From Brachionus rotundiformis (taxonomy: Eukaryota > Rotifera > Eurotatoria > Ploima > Brachionidae): a stretch of DNA of 38,785 bases. The stretch is taken from contig JAESIW010000138.1 in the NCBI GenBank assembly GCA_016802295.1, positions 4,289,097 to 4,327,881 of the forward strand. The letters run 5' to 3'. Under the pieces are notes generated by a model. The model saw only the letters and a program-made list of their open reading frames with translations, searched no databases and was not told the DNA's origin. Within the stretch, counting starts at the first letter, position 1, and every line of letters starts with the position of its first letter. Positions 22,605-33,540 of this stretch are shown here, one piece after another. The position numbers were made by a program, and so were the translations under genes.

Positions 22605-22875
22605 AATATATTGAGAATAGACTTGCTAAGGCATGTTCCTTTGTCAGACTACGACCAGTGTGGAAATCAACCAGTTACAGAAAGAAACCAAAACTTAAGC
22701 TGCACAGAGGAATGCTGGGGAATATCTGAATATCTTCCACACTGAAGGTCTGAGAAGCATGCTTGGGAAGTTGAAAGGCTACGTAGGCTTGGACATGTTC
22801 TTAGAATCAAAGGAACACATATACCATGGAAACTAGGACGACCAGCAATCACAAAAGAGCACGAAATGAACGGTT
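22605..22875 (+). mobile_element. RTE-like LINE fragment with internal deletions
   Basis: TTGAGAATAGACTTGCTAAG and the following ACGACCAGTGTGGAAATCAA parallel the copy at 30074-30140 (AAGAATAGACTTGCTAAAGC, CCGACCAGCATGGAAATCAA). The matches continue through GAATGCTGGGG, CTTCCACACTGAAGG and GGACATGTTCTTAGAATCAA to CGACCAGCAATCACAAAAGA. Compared with that copy it lacks the segment between about 30290 and 30380. All frames are broken. It is useful as a second copy for reconstructing insertions in the longer element. Confidence 0.85.
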
Positions 22876-25080
22876 TAGTTTGATGATGTTTAAAATTTGT
22901 AGATGTGAAACCATTGTTCCAAAGCCAGCGAATGTGGCTTGGGTTAAGACCATTCTTTATTTGATCAAGCTTGGATTCTTCGACTTACAACTCAACTTTT
23001 CTTTTATTAATAAAATCAAAATTTGCATATTTTTTTTAAAAGGCTTTTTGATAAGATAAATGAATTTTAAATTGAATGTTATTCTTCATATAAATGCTCC
23101 ATTGCTTTTTTTTTAAGTCTGAGCTGGTTAGCTAGATTTTACGGCAATAAAAGTAAAAATTGATGTGGTTTAGGTTATGGAAATACTTAAAAATCTGACA
23201 GAGCCAATGGTTATATGATATCAAAAATTTATGAATAAGGAGATTTCGAATGTTTCTATTCAAGATTTAAAAAAAAGTTTTATAATGTTTAAATATTTAA
23301 AAATTAATTTTTTTAAATTAAAAAAATCCATAGTTTAATTTGTTAATAAATCGGTGGGAATTTATTTTCAATTTTTTTAATATTTTAATCGTCTTTTTTA
23401 ATTAGATAAAAAATTTTATTCTTTGTTGATTCTTTAAAAATAATTTTTATATTTTTGACATTTTTTGTCGGGCTTTGAGCTTTTATAAACAATTGAAGAA
23501 AGTAGCCTGCTTTTTCTTTCAATGTTGTATACCATTTTAACTTCCAAGAGAACCACAAGAGTATTCCAAGCTAGTGACAGTTCGGCATGGTGCTTAGCCT
23601 TCCTTTCAGTCCCATGTGAAATAAGTCTGAGTCATTTTTTATCCAAGTTTTAGTTTGTAGGTATTGCTGCATATTGTCGAATGGATTTGAGTTGTATTCA
23701 AGAAGATTCTAATATTAGATAATAAATATTTTACTTAGCATTTATTACAAGTCAAAGGCTGGCTTATTCGGTTTTTCATCAAATTGTGATTTTAAAACCA
23801 ATTTTTTAAAAGAATTTTAAAGATTAAATTCAGACAAATTTTTGTTCTTTCTTTCCAAGGTAGACACTTTTCCAAGCACTTTTTTATGTAACAATTTTAA
23901 ATGCATAAAAAGTATATGCCTACTAAATGTATCATTTTACTTGCTTAAAAGATAATACAATTAATGACTACTTCTTAAATAACTTGATGATTTTATTATT
24001 TCAAATTAATTTTTGATTTCGATTAAAAAATAATTTACAGATCAAAAGCTATTAAGATATTTTATTTTAGATAAAAAAATTAAATATTTATTTTTATTAA
24101 ATCAAATGAAAATAATATATTGTAATTACGCCGTTTAATTGGCGTTTAGAATACTGATTGGTTATAATGTTAAGATCAATTTATTAAGCTAGGGCATAGC
24201 TAATTTTACAGCTATAATGAATTTTTAAAATAATTCGCAAAAAATCATATTTATAAATGTCAAGACATTTAAGATACAATCGGGGATTTGTAGCTCGAGG
24301 AAGCTTTAAAATGGTAATTAATTGCATAAAGAATGATTATAATTTAAGGCTGAATGGCATCCCACGAGCTGATCACCTTTTTAAGGTTAAATGCTTTGCC
24401 AAGTCTTAATGATTTTTAGTTTCAAATATCAGAAACAACGAATAATTGATTAAGAAAATAAGTTGAAAATTCGAATAGATATTCAATTAAAATCTCATTA
24501 TCCTATTCGACTTGCAAATACCAGTCGTACAGAGCTCTAGAAAAACAGATTCAGGCAAATCTGAATTTTTAATTATAAGAAATCACTTGATTCTTAGTTT
24601 AATCGATTAGGATATTTTTTTGTATCAAAATACTAGTTTCTGGTTCTAATAAAGCGCCATACTAAATGAATATTTCTGGATAATTTACAACTTGGAAACC
24701 TTACTTACTAGGATAATTAATCGATTTACAGATTCCAAGAACAAGTTCTTAAAAAATTATCTAGTCTCAAAAAACCTGATTTATATTATTTATCAGATGT
24801 ATTTGGATGGTCTCAAAATAGAAAAATAAAAATAAAAAATAATAAACAATTTTTATGTCTGATTGTATAATAATTTTATATAATTTTTTAATAGAAATAA
24901 AATATTTGAAAAATTAATATTTAAATTATCCAAGAAATGCTTATTTGCTGAATTGGTGTTCCATTGGCTACCATTGGATGAGGTTTAATTCCAAAAATAC
25001 ATCCAATTTCGATCATTTACCGCAAAATTATTTTTATAAAAAATTTTTTATGAAAAAAATAATATTTTAAATTTATTAAA
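22876..25080. other. FoxF downstream flank, no gene recognised
   Basis: About 2.2 kb of AT-rich DNA without a supportable ORF or RNA gene. It contains a reverse-orientation piece of the dispersed repeat (about 23605-23625) and a single diverged copy of the FoxF-upstream 67-bp unit at 23857-23885. Somewhat less AT-rich patches at about 24270-24410 and 24500-24560 are unexplained. Confidence 0.45.
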
Positions 25081-25440
25081 CTACCGTATTCCCTCGTTCG
25101 ATTATGCTGCACCACAAGTTAAAACACGTCTTTGGAGCATGCACCAAAGTACATCTTGCCCATGATATAATTTTGTTAACTTTGAGCGCATGCTCTAATA
25201 GCGTAATCACGCGTTTAGGCCCGCATCAAACACTGAAAGCCTTAGTTTAATGCGTCATCAAGACTCGATTTTTAAGAAAAAAATAAAAAATAATTTTTTA
25301 ATAAGATTAAGAAATAAAAATATTAAAAAATAATTTTTTATTTAGTTAACAACATTATATCATGGGCAAGATGTACTTTGGTGCATGGTCCAAAGACGTG
25401 TTTTAACTTGTGGTGCAGCATAATCAAGGGAATACGGTAG
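25081..25440. mobile_element. Inverted-repeat MITE with ~100-bp arms (Tc1/mariner-like TA target)
   Basis: The left arm (25081-25181) and right arm (25344-25440) are inverted copies, about 95% identical, beginning CTACCGTATTCCCT on each strand. Both ends sit at TA (AC-TA-CCG ... CGG-TA-G), consistent with the TA duplication of Tc1/mariner-superfamily elements. The 160-bp centre holds no ORF. The size, long arms and lack of coding capacity make it a non-autonomous element that can fold into one long hairpin. Its left arm has a 4-base insertion (CGTT) relative to the right. Confidence 0.85.
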
Positions 25441-26984
25441 TTTTCTTAATATTACTTTAATATTACGATCGTTGACCAAAGAAAAGGATCTTTCTTGTTT
25501 GATGTTTAAAATATTAGGAAACATCTGGTGCTTGACTCATAAAGATTTTTAATTCCCAAGTATCTTAGCTGAAAATCGAAAATTTGACCTGAGACTTTCA
25601 ACAATGTTAAGTTTTACCACATCATTTTCTATCATCCAAAATATAAATTTAAAATTTATTTTCTTTTATAGAACTTTCTGGAAAAAGTCTGGAAACCTCT
25701 GAATCACATTTAAATATTTAATTGTAGAAGATCACATTATAATAACGTGATTCTCAATTGTAAGTATCTGGCAACTCAATTCAAACCTGATATAAATATT
25801 GAGAAGAATAAAACTGAACTTAAAACTTAAGTCTAGAGATTTTACACATTTCTATATCCAAAAAAGCTTGTTTAAGGTTATTTTTACTTTTAATACAGCC
25901 TTTGATATCTTTTAATTTAGTCAATATATTGTACAGTAGCTAAAAAAAGAATAAAAGAGTGATGGCAAAACTTCGGTCCTAGAGCGATCTCCAATTTGAA
26001 TTAAAAGATTGTATAAAGCCAATAAAACTTTACTTTAAGAATTAGACCATAAAACCTATTAAATTTAGAAAAAAATCATATTCAAAATTGAGACTTGCTT
26101 ATTTTAATTGAAAAGTAATTAATAAACTTTTTAAAAATTAAATTTATGACTTTTTTTGTTTTTGTTTTTGGTGTCTTGGTGCTTTGGGAAATCATTCTGA
26201 TTTAATGCAATTAATTGATAAAATTTAGAATGTTTGGTCTGCAGTTCGGGTCATACGCGTTTGCGTCCATTTTATTAATTTTTCATCCATATTTATAACC
26301 AAACATTTGGCTTTGTTTTTCAAAAAAAATTATTCATTGGCACATCTTTCCAAGATTTAAATTATTTTCATTTTATTCAAAATGATTACTTTAATACGAT
26401 TTTATTTGTCTTGACACAGAGTATGTGTTTAGAAATAATACTAGTAGTTTCACCATCGCCAATAATATAATAAAGGCCGGGTGGGTAAATATTAAGTTAA
26501 TAAATCTAAAGTACTTATTTTGATTTAAATTGAAATAGATAATTTTTCACTGAATTTAAAAGAATCATGAAAATAACACTTATTGAAAAATTTTAATTTC
26601 TCTTAATGAAATATTCGGAACATTATTAAATTGATCATTTTATTTGATTAAAACCAAAACATGAAAATTTATTAAAAAATTTAAAAACATTAGTTAAGAT
26701 TACAGTTCAAATAATTCTCCAAGTTTAGAACCAATTCTTATTGCTTTCCAAACAAATAATTGATTGTGTGTTAGAATTAATTTGTTCTTATTAATAATAA
26801 AAGTTATTAAAAACAAAAAAAATACACAATTTTAAAAAAGAATTTGTTTTTATTCTTCAATTCATATTTGAGATTAACTTTATCAAATTAATTTCATATA
26901 AAAAATTATCAATTATTTTAAAATAAATATTTTTACATACATTTTAAAAATAAAAAAGTATAAAAATTCTATTAAGATGTTGCT
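25441..26984. other. Intergenic region 3' of the PLXDC gene
   Basis: AT-rich, with no supportable gene. It must contain the 3'UTR of the minus-strand PLXDC gene at its right end; I could not pick out one polyadenylation site with confidence. An island near 26240-26280 (GCAGTTCGGGTCATACGCG) is less AT-rich. Confidence 0.4.
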
Positions 26985-28391
26985 CTATGGCGTATTTTCC
27001 TCTAAGCGAGTTAAACTAGAAGTGTTTCTGTTAAAACGTTTAGTCCAGAAATCAAAAATTTTTCTTGGTCTGTGCTCAATTAGCCATAGTCCGCTTGTTG
27101 AATTGGGATTTTTATAGGCATAAAGTACCCATATTAAAGTAGTGAAGATCATTGATAAAAACACTGTCATAAAAAGTCCGACAGAGACTGATTTGGAGTA
27201 GTCCGATTCCTTTATACCAATTTCTGACTCTTCTCTTAATGATTTTTGCTCAGATTGACCTTTAGGTTCATTTAAACAGCTTGAATTTGATTGAGACTTA
27301 AAAATTAAAGATTAAATAGAATAAAATAAAATTCATTTTATTTTCTTAATTACTTCAAAGCTGATCGGACAGCCGAATTCCATCCATTCTTGCCGGTATC
27401 GGTCAACAGTATCTGAACACCGTTGTAGTTCAGGGCACCAGATACAGTTAAAATTTGTCACACTATTAGTGCATGTATCACATGTTTTAAATTGTAGACA
27501 GTCTTAATAATTTATTTTTAATAGATAATACAACATTTATTGCATTTTAATTTACTTGGCAACATAAATAAAAGTATTGAGTTTCCAGTTTTGACGTTTT
27601 CCAATGCAATACTGACTACATGATACTGAACAATAGTATACTCAATTTTGGCTAAAGAATTTAATTAAATTTTGTAATATTAATTAATTAATTGTATTAA
27701 TTACAGTTAGTTAGTGGTCTGTAAAAAATGTATGCATCTGATAGTCCAACTTTAACTGTATGATTTGAATTGGAAATATCAGAATTGGGAATTTTCTTAT
27801 AATTGAAAATAATTTGACCATCTTGACTAATGACAACTTGGAATGTGTACTCTCCATCTTGGAAAGATGAATTTAAAAATTAAAAAAAATAATTAATTTA
27901 ATTTGGTTTACTGCTAGGTTGGTCCTGTAGTCTTAGATTTTCCCATGTACAAATAAAATGCGTGGTATTATCTACATACCTAATCATACTTGTATTGCTC
28001 AAAGTGGGGTCAAAATTTGCCATCAAAGGCGCAATATACTGAGCCTTGGTAATCAGTGGATTCATTAATGAGCCTACATATAAAAAGCCTCCAGTGGCTA
28101 CAACAATTTGATCAAGCAAGTGTCCATAATAAGGAAATTTAAACTTCAATCTGACAATTGTTGCTTTTAGATAATTATTTGACAAATCGTGATCACTTTT
28201 GGCATTGTAAATTGAAAAATGGGAAGAGTCTAAATCAACCCAATTGATTATTTGATCCAATTCGGCCCGCACAATAGTTTGGTGATAATAGCTTTTGTTA
28301 TCTTCAATGATAGTTTGCTCACTATTATTTACATAAGGGTGCCGCGAAAACGGATTTTTTGTAGTTGTAGTCATCATTTCAAATGCATAGA
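26985..28391 (-). CDS. PLXDC: Plexin domain-containing receptor (PLXDC1/2, TEM7-like), five exons
   Basis: Minus-strand exons 28391-27912, 27857-27705, 27651-27556, 27502-27354 and 27296-26985 join in matching phases (1,1,1,0) to about 395 residues. The first exon carries the nidogen-like region with FPYYGHLLDQIVVATGGFLY and QYIAPLMANFDPTLSNTSMI, both close to vertebrate PLXDC. The next two continue it (YTFQVVISQDGQIIFNYKKI; VKVGLSDAYIFY; EYTIVQYHVVSIAL). Exon four is a PSI domain (CLQFKTCDTC... CIWCPELQRCS ... WMEFGC). Exon five has a TM helix (VGLFMTVFLSMIFTTLIWVL) and a juxtamembrane IEHRPRKIFDFW, the family's cytoplasmic signature. PLXDC proteins are type I cell-surface receptors for ECM partners. 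The exon at 28391 has no signal peptide, so the N terminus must come from upstream (see 30656-32163). Confidence 0.93.
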
Positions 28392-28474
28392 CTTAATTAA
28401 AAAATTAAATATTATAGATAAACCAGTTTTATGTTTAATTTATGAATTTTTTTTTATTTTAAATAATTGCCATT

Positions 28475-28509
28475 TTATTGTTTTTGGCAATTAATGTATC
28501 CTGGATCAT
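28475..28509 (-). CDS. Candidate alternative terminal exon of the cysteine-rich gene
   Basis: On the minus strand a good acceptor (AATTTTAATTTAG) precedes 35 bases that, joined in phase 1 to the donor at 30656, encode DDPGYINCQKQ and a stop (28475-28477). AATAAA overlaps the stop region, and a second A-rich AATAAA lies about 20 bases on. Using it would end the upstream protein as a secreted molecule 83 bp before the first PLXDC exon. Such a short exon could arise by chance, so this is a hypothesis. Confidence 0.4.
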
Positions 28510-29273
28510 CTAAATTAAAATTGAGAATTTTAATTATAAAATCAAAGAATTTATTTATTTATAAATTCTAGGAGAACCTCAGGCTGCTCAGAATGGAATT
28601 GAGTCCTTTTTTTTTGTCCAGCGTTAGGAAATAAAATGAGTTAGGTGATAATTTTTCTAATAAAATAAGTTAATAGCCGGCTCTAAGAGTCGGGCCAATT
28701 AGCATTACTTTTAAAAGAGAATTTCTCATTCCCAAAGGTCTCTTTAACTCAAAGATCAAAGAGATAGTAAAAGGAATCTAGTAATAGGTAATCTCTTATA
28801 GAGAAGCTTCCTCTCTTTAAAACCAAAAGCAAAATGGACTTGGTTATTAATCTATATGTAAGCTTCCAAGCGCATTTCTGACAGCTTTCGAAAATCCTTT
28901 TTCTAAATTTAAAATAAAACTAACTTCATTACTTTGATTCATATATATTTAGTAAATTCAGATGGTTGATGAAAAAAGTGATAAATGTTATGGTAAAGAT
29001 ATTTTGACAAATCTGGTTACTTTTACCAAGCTGATCTAACCATTAAAGCTCCCTTCGAACATTATTTATTGTCGAGAATGCCTTGAATAAGTTTTCCAGC
29101 ATCAAAAAGAAATAATATTAACTTCCTAAACATTTTCTGCACAATACAGTAGAATATTTTTATAATTTTATCTAATTCTAATTTCTAATTCTAAAATGAG
29201 ATTTTTTTGTAAATTAATTAAACTTTTTGTACCAAAATTTTTGATATTTTTATAAAATTAAGTCTGTATATTG

Positions 29274-30634
29274 AGGGAGAGGATGCATAGACCAGATTTT
29301 TACACTTAGGAACATCATAGAACAAAGTCTGGAATGGAATAGCGCTCTGTATCTAAACTTCATTGATTTCAAGAAAGCCTTTGATAGCATACACAGAGAA
29401 ACCTTGTGGGCTATATAAACTAAATATAAACTTGAATATTATCTCAACAAAATAAAGTTATCAAAAATTACTTAAAGAAACTTAAAATCAACTCGTAATA
29501 CTTAGATTTTTTAATCATTTCTTAAATAAATTTTTTCTATTTCTTTTGATATTTTAATTTGAAATTTTTGTAATAAATCAGCCGGGCTTTCTAGTGTTAA
29601 GATCATATGGCCTACCACAGAAGATAGTTAACTTGATAAAACTCTTCTACGAGAATTTTGAGTGTAGCGTGATTCTGGAAAGAGGAAAATCTGAGAGTTT
29701 CAAAGTGTGTACAGGAGTCAGGCAAGGGTGCGTTCTCTCTCCGACACTATTCCTAATATTGATTGACTATGTCATGAAGAAAACAATTGTTAGTGCGATA
29801 GGTATTCAATGGGGATTAACTGCAAAACTTGAAGACTTAGACTTTGCGGACGATCTGGTGCTAGTATCTAGTACAGAAGCAAATATGCATATGAAGATGC
29901 AAGACTTGGCGAACAACGCTAAACCAACCGGACTCGAAATTAATGGAGCCAAAACGAAATTATTACCAAATTAGATACCCCGATCACCATCGATGGTACA
30001 CAAATCGAGTGCGTAAATGAATTCACATACCTAGGTAGCACTATCAGTACAACGTTGGGAACACACAGAGACATTAAGAATAGACTTGCTAAAGCAAAGA
30101 GTGTCTTTGCTAGACTCCGACCAGCATGGAAATCAAAAAGCTACAGCAAGGAAACAAAACTTAAACTATACAACAGTGTAGTAAAAGCAACATTGATGCA
30201 CGGAAAGAAGTGAATGTTGGGGGATGAGTGAATCTGACAGAAAAAGCCTTAACACCTTCCACATTGGAAGCCTGTGGAGGATTCTCGGGATACAGTGGCC
30301 TGAGACACTGTCGAATGCTGACCTATACAGAATGACAAAATCAGAGCCATTAAGTCAATGCATCAAGAACAAAAGGCTTCGATTCTAAACCCTAACCCTC
30401 GGACATGTACTTAGAATGAAAGATACACGGATACCAAAAAGGGCTCTTCAATGGACACCTCAAGTGCGACGTAAGGTAGGACGACCAGCAGTAACATGGA
30501 GGTCAACAATCACGAAAGAGCTCATCGAAATGGGAATGACATGGGGAGAAGCAAGGGTAAAGGCAAAAGATCGACTTGAGTGGAAATCAAAAGTAATGAC
30601 CCTATGCTCCACAAGGAGTGAATAAAGAAAAAAA
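29274..30634 (+). mobile_element. 5'-truncated RTE-like LINE in the intron, with 14-bp target-site duplication
   Basis: AAGTCTGTATATTG occurs perfectly at 29260-29273 and 30635-30648, flanking a 1,361-bp insertion whose 3' end is an A-run: the mark of target-primed reverse transcription. The plus strand encodes the C-terminal half of a reverse transcriptase. Recognisable parts are YLNFIDFKKAFDSIHRETLW, then (29594 on) LRSYGLPQKIVNLIKLFYEN, GVRQGCVLSPTLFLILIDYV and the catalytic FADDLVLVSS. Later come EFTYLGSTISTTLGTHRDIK and the C-terminal GRPAVTWRSTITKELIEMG. Frames shift several times, so it is non-functional. A 171-bp stretch splits the frame near 29413-29583. The element is antisense to the host gene. 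The RTE-like assignment rests on recall of motif style. Confidence 0.93.
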
Positions 30635-30655
30635 AAGTCTGTATATTGTGTTTAC

Positions 30656-32163
30656 CTTCGCAAGATCGCATGTACGTAGTGTATTCTCTGGCAAATTGCT
30701 CAAAAAATGGTCTAAATTTTGGTTCTGCTTCTAAAATGTTTCTATAATTGCTTTTGATGCAATTATAAGTGTCCTCTATCTCGGCACAAAAGTCAAAATT
30801 TGACGGTGCGTCGCTAAACTTGAGGCCGATATGATGGCGCTCTTTCAAACAGAAATCAATTCCTATAAACCATTCTCTGACAAATTCAAAATTTTGGCTC
30901 TGATTCGATGGTGAGCACATGTTGGTCATGTTATTTAGAAACTTGGTAATGATGTTTAACGCTGTCGGACTCTTCTCGTTATTGCATTGGTAAGTTTCAA
31001 TTCTGCCTTGGACACATTTAACCTCATCTGAACACCTCAATTGATCAAAATGCTTGGTACGCTCACCAAAACAAGTGTCAAAAAACAAAGTTGGTGTTAT
31101 GCAGTAATCTAAATTTTAGTTTTATTTTTTAGTTAGCATATTTTGGCACAATTTACGGCAATTTCTGTCCAAAATCTTATTAGCCGTCGCATCTATTTTG
31201 TCCTTGATGTAATTCATTTCAGTTATTTCAAAACACATGTCAAATATGTCAAAAGCCTGACTAACTTTGGCAATCAAATGATGCGATTTTCTTATATAAA
31301 TAACAATTAAAAAATAATTAATTAAATAAAAAGATAAAATGATAAGTTTACGAGCAATATTTTTTATTGTCCACTTTGGGCTGATTCAAAAAAGCAGCAC
31401 TATTTTCATTAACTGAGTTAAGAATATTTTTCAGTTTTCTTAGATATTCATTTTCATGTGGGATAATAGCACATTCAATAGGAACTAATAAAAATTATAG
31501 ATAAAATTTTTTTGAAAGATAATTAAAATTTAGTTGATTACATGAACAAAAGTTCTGCTCCTTGAGTATCTCATAAATGTTGATTATCCAAATTGCAGGT
31601 GTATATTTATTCTGATTTGAGCACAACTGAACAAAATTGTGGGAAGAAATGCATTCAAGAATGAACCTTAAAACAAAAAAAACTAAGTTAAGTTCTTATT
31701 TAAAATTTAAATAATTAATCCATATTAAAGATTTTAATAATATTTCTAAGAAAAAAATTTATTTTTTCAATTTAATTTGAATTTTTATTACGGCAGCCAA
31801 TGTGCGAAAAATACCATACCTGCATTCCTCAAACTTAGAAAAACATTCATCTAATTTACTCTTGATGTTATCATAAAGGCACATATCTTGAGATACAGAA
31901 GCGTTCAAATGGACTAAATTTTGATCAGATGTCAAAAATTTCAAATTTTGCATCAGTTCAGAAGTGTCTCTTTTGGACAGATCAGTGGTAATGTCGGATC
32001 TTTGCCCAATATTATGCGAATTAGACTCTATAACATATTTATATTGAACTCCTGAGTCCAATTTTCTATCATTTTTTGTCACTGCCAAATACTCAAAACC
32101 TTGATTTATATAAAATAGAATAAATACAACAAGGTGATACAATTTTACTTTCAGACTTGGCAA
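30656..32163 (-). CDS. Cysteine-rich extracellular protein, five exons; probable N-terminal part of the PLXDC locus or separate secreted protein
   Basis: Minus-strand exons 32163-31820, 31666-31542, 31484-31352, 31290-31157 and 31108-30656 join in matching phases (2,1,2,1) through introns of 48-153 bp. The 48-bp intron contains TGCTAACT, a branch-point-like motif. The start is unresolved: the first frame opens with a hydrophobic KLYHLVVFILFYINQGFEY, a plausible signal peptide, but has no ATG before an upstream stop. An ATG at about 32223 in another frame also opens with a signal-like peptide (MTLILVLVCNFFMLQ). The protein is rich in spaced cysteines (CLYDN..ECFSKFEECR, NFCSCSF, NRNC-HYC, RCSDEVKC, DFCLKE, FDFCAEIEDTYNC) and N-glycosylation sites. 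The final donor (phase 1) fits both PLXDC exon 28391 and the small exon at 28509. I recognise no named family. Confidence 0.7.
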
Positions 32164-32229
32164 ATGCTGATGCTTTTTGGAGCATGAAAAAATTGCACAC
32201 TAAAACTAAGATAAGCGTCATATTGGAAA

Positions 32230-33540
32230 AACTTTATGTCGCCAAATACGACAAAATCTAAATTTATTTAAAAGAAATATTAATTTAAAAATGTCCTTGC
32301 TTTCATTTACGTGAATTAGGACAGGAAATAGAAATCCAATATTTATAAACGAGTCCAGCTGGCTAAACCCTATTGAATATTTATCTATTTTTCTATGTCA
32401 TCGATCAACTACACACATTGAGTTCTATCTATACTCTATAAATAATAATTTTCAAATCTCCTCCTCAATTCACATTTGCCGATTGACTTTATTTTACCTA
32501 TTTTATTGCTAATCTTTTTTACCTTTAAAATTACTTTTATTAGTCCTAGATTAATAAAGAAGATTTTATTAGTTAAAACTGATAATGATAAAATAAAATC
32601 ATTATGATCTAAAGATGAGAAAATAAATTTTATGCTTTTATTTTAATTACAAATAATTTTAATTCAATTATTTTCATCATATGAGACAAAAATGTATTGC
32701 AAAAAAATTGTGTTTTATTTGCATAATTTCATTTGACCATACAACTTAATAAAATTTAAAAATTTAAATAAAAATTACTATTTACTTAATGCATCTAGTC
32801 TAATTTTAAGTTTAAAAAAAATTGATTTAATCTTAAAAAATTAAAATAAAAGTTTTAGTAAACTATTAAGCAAAAATATTATTAATTTTCAATTAAATTT
32901 GTTGTTAAGTAGTTTACAATGAAAAAAAAGAAGAGTTTTTTAAAATTTTATTAGTTAAAAAATTCAGATATGATAAAAAATTTTGAATATTTTTTTTCAA
33001 AAATCAATGACAAATATTTTTTTAATATGAGTACTTTTTATCAATTCGTTTGCTGTATTGATATATTTATTTGAATGTTATGGCCAATTAAAGTCAAAAA
33101 TTTCTATCTAAAAAAGTATGTGAATTTTCTAGAATTTATCTAATCTTAACTTACAAGAACTGTTTTTCAACTTTAAAAATTCAAAATTTAAATATAATTT
33201 AAAAATGACTAGATGGTTAAAAATTAGCTCAATTTTTTGGAATTGTTTATCAACTTTGTTTTTTCAGATTCTCAGATTCTAAAGACTAAAAAAATAAATA
33301 TGTACAAAATATTATCTTTTTCACTTGGTTAGTGGTATGCCATTCAATTTGGCTTCAAAATCATTAAAAATTTTTGGATTCGTTTTTCCAAGTTGTAACT
33401 CTTTGGAATTTATAGGCCTACTTAAACAATACCTTTTGATCATCCGAAGTGCAAAGATGGATATTTGATAAAAAAAAATTTTCCTTTGATTAAACCATTA
33501 ACTCTTGGAAAAGAAATTGAACTAAATACTAAATACTTAA
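32230..33540. other. AT-rich intergenic DNA between the cysteine-rich gene and a LINE
   Basis: No supportable gene. Both neighbouring genes are on the minus strand, so this stretch should hold the promoter of the cysteine-rich gene near 32230-32500. A less AT-rich patch with TCAATTCACATTTGCCGATT lies at 32465-32490; I see no recognised motif in it. Confidence 0.4.

Noticed and set aside
28252..28494. 80-codon plus-strand frame over the PLXDC exon
   Set aside because: Antisense to the strongly supported PLXDC nidogen-like exon.
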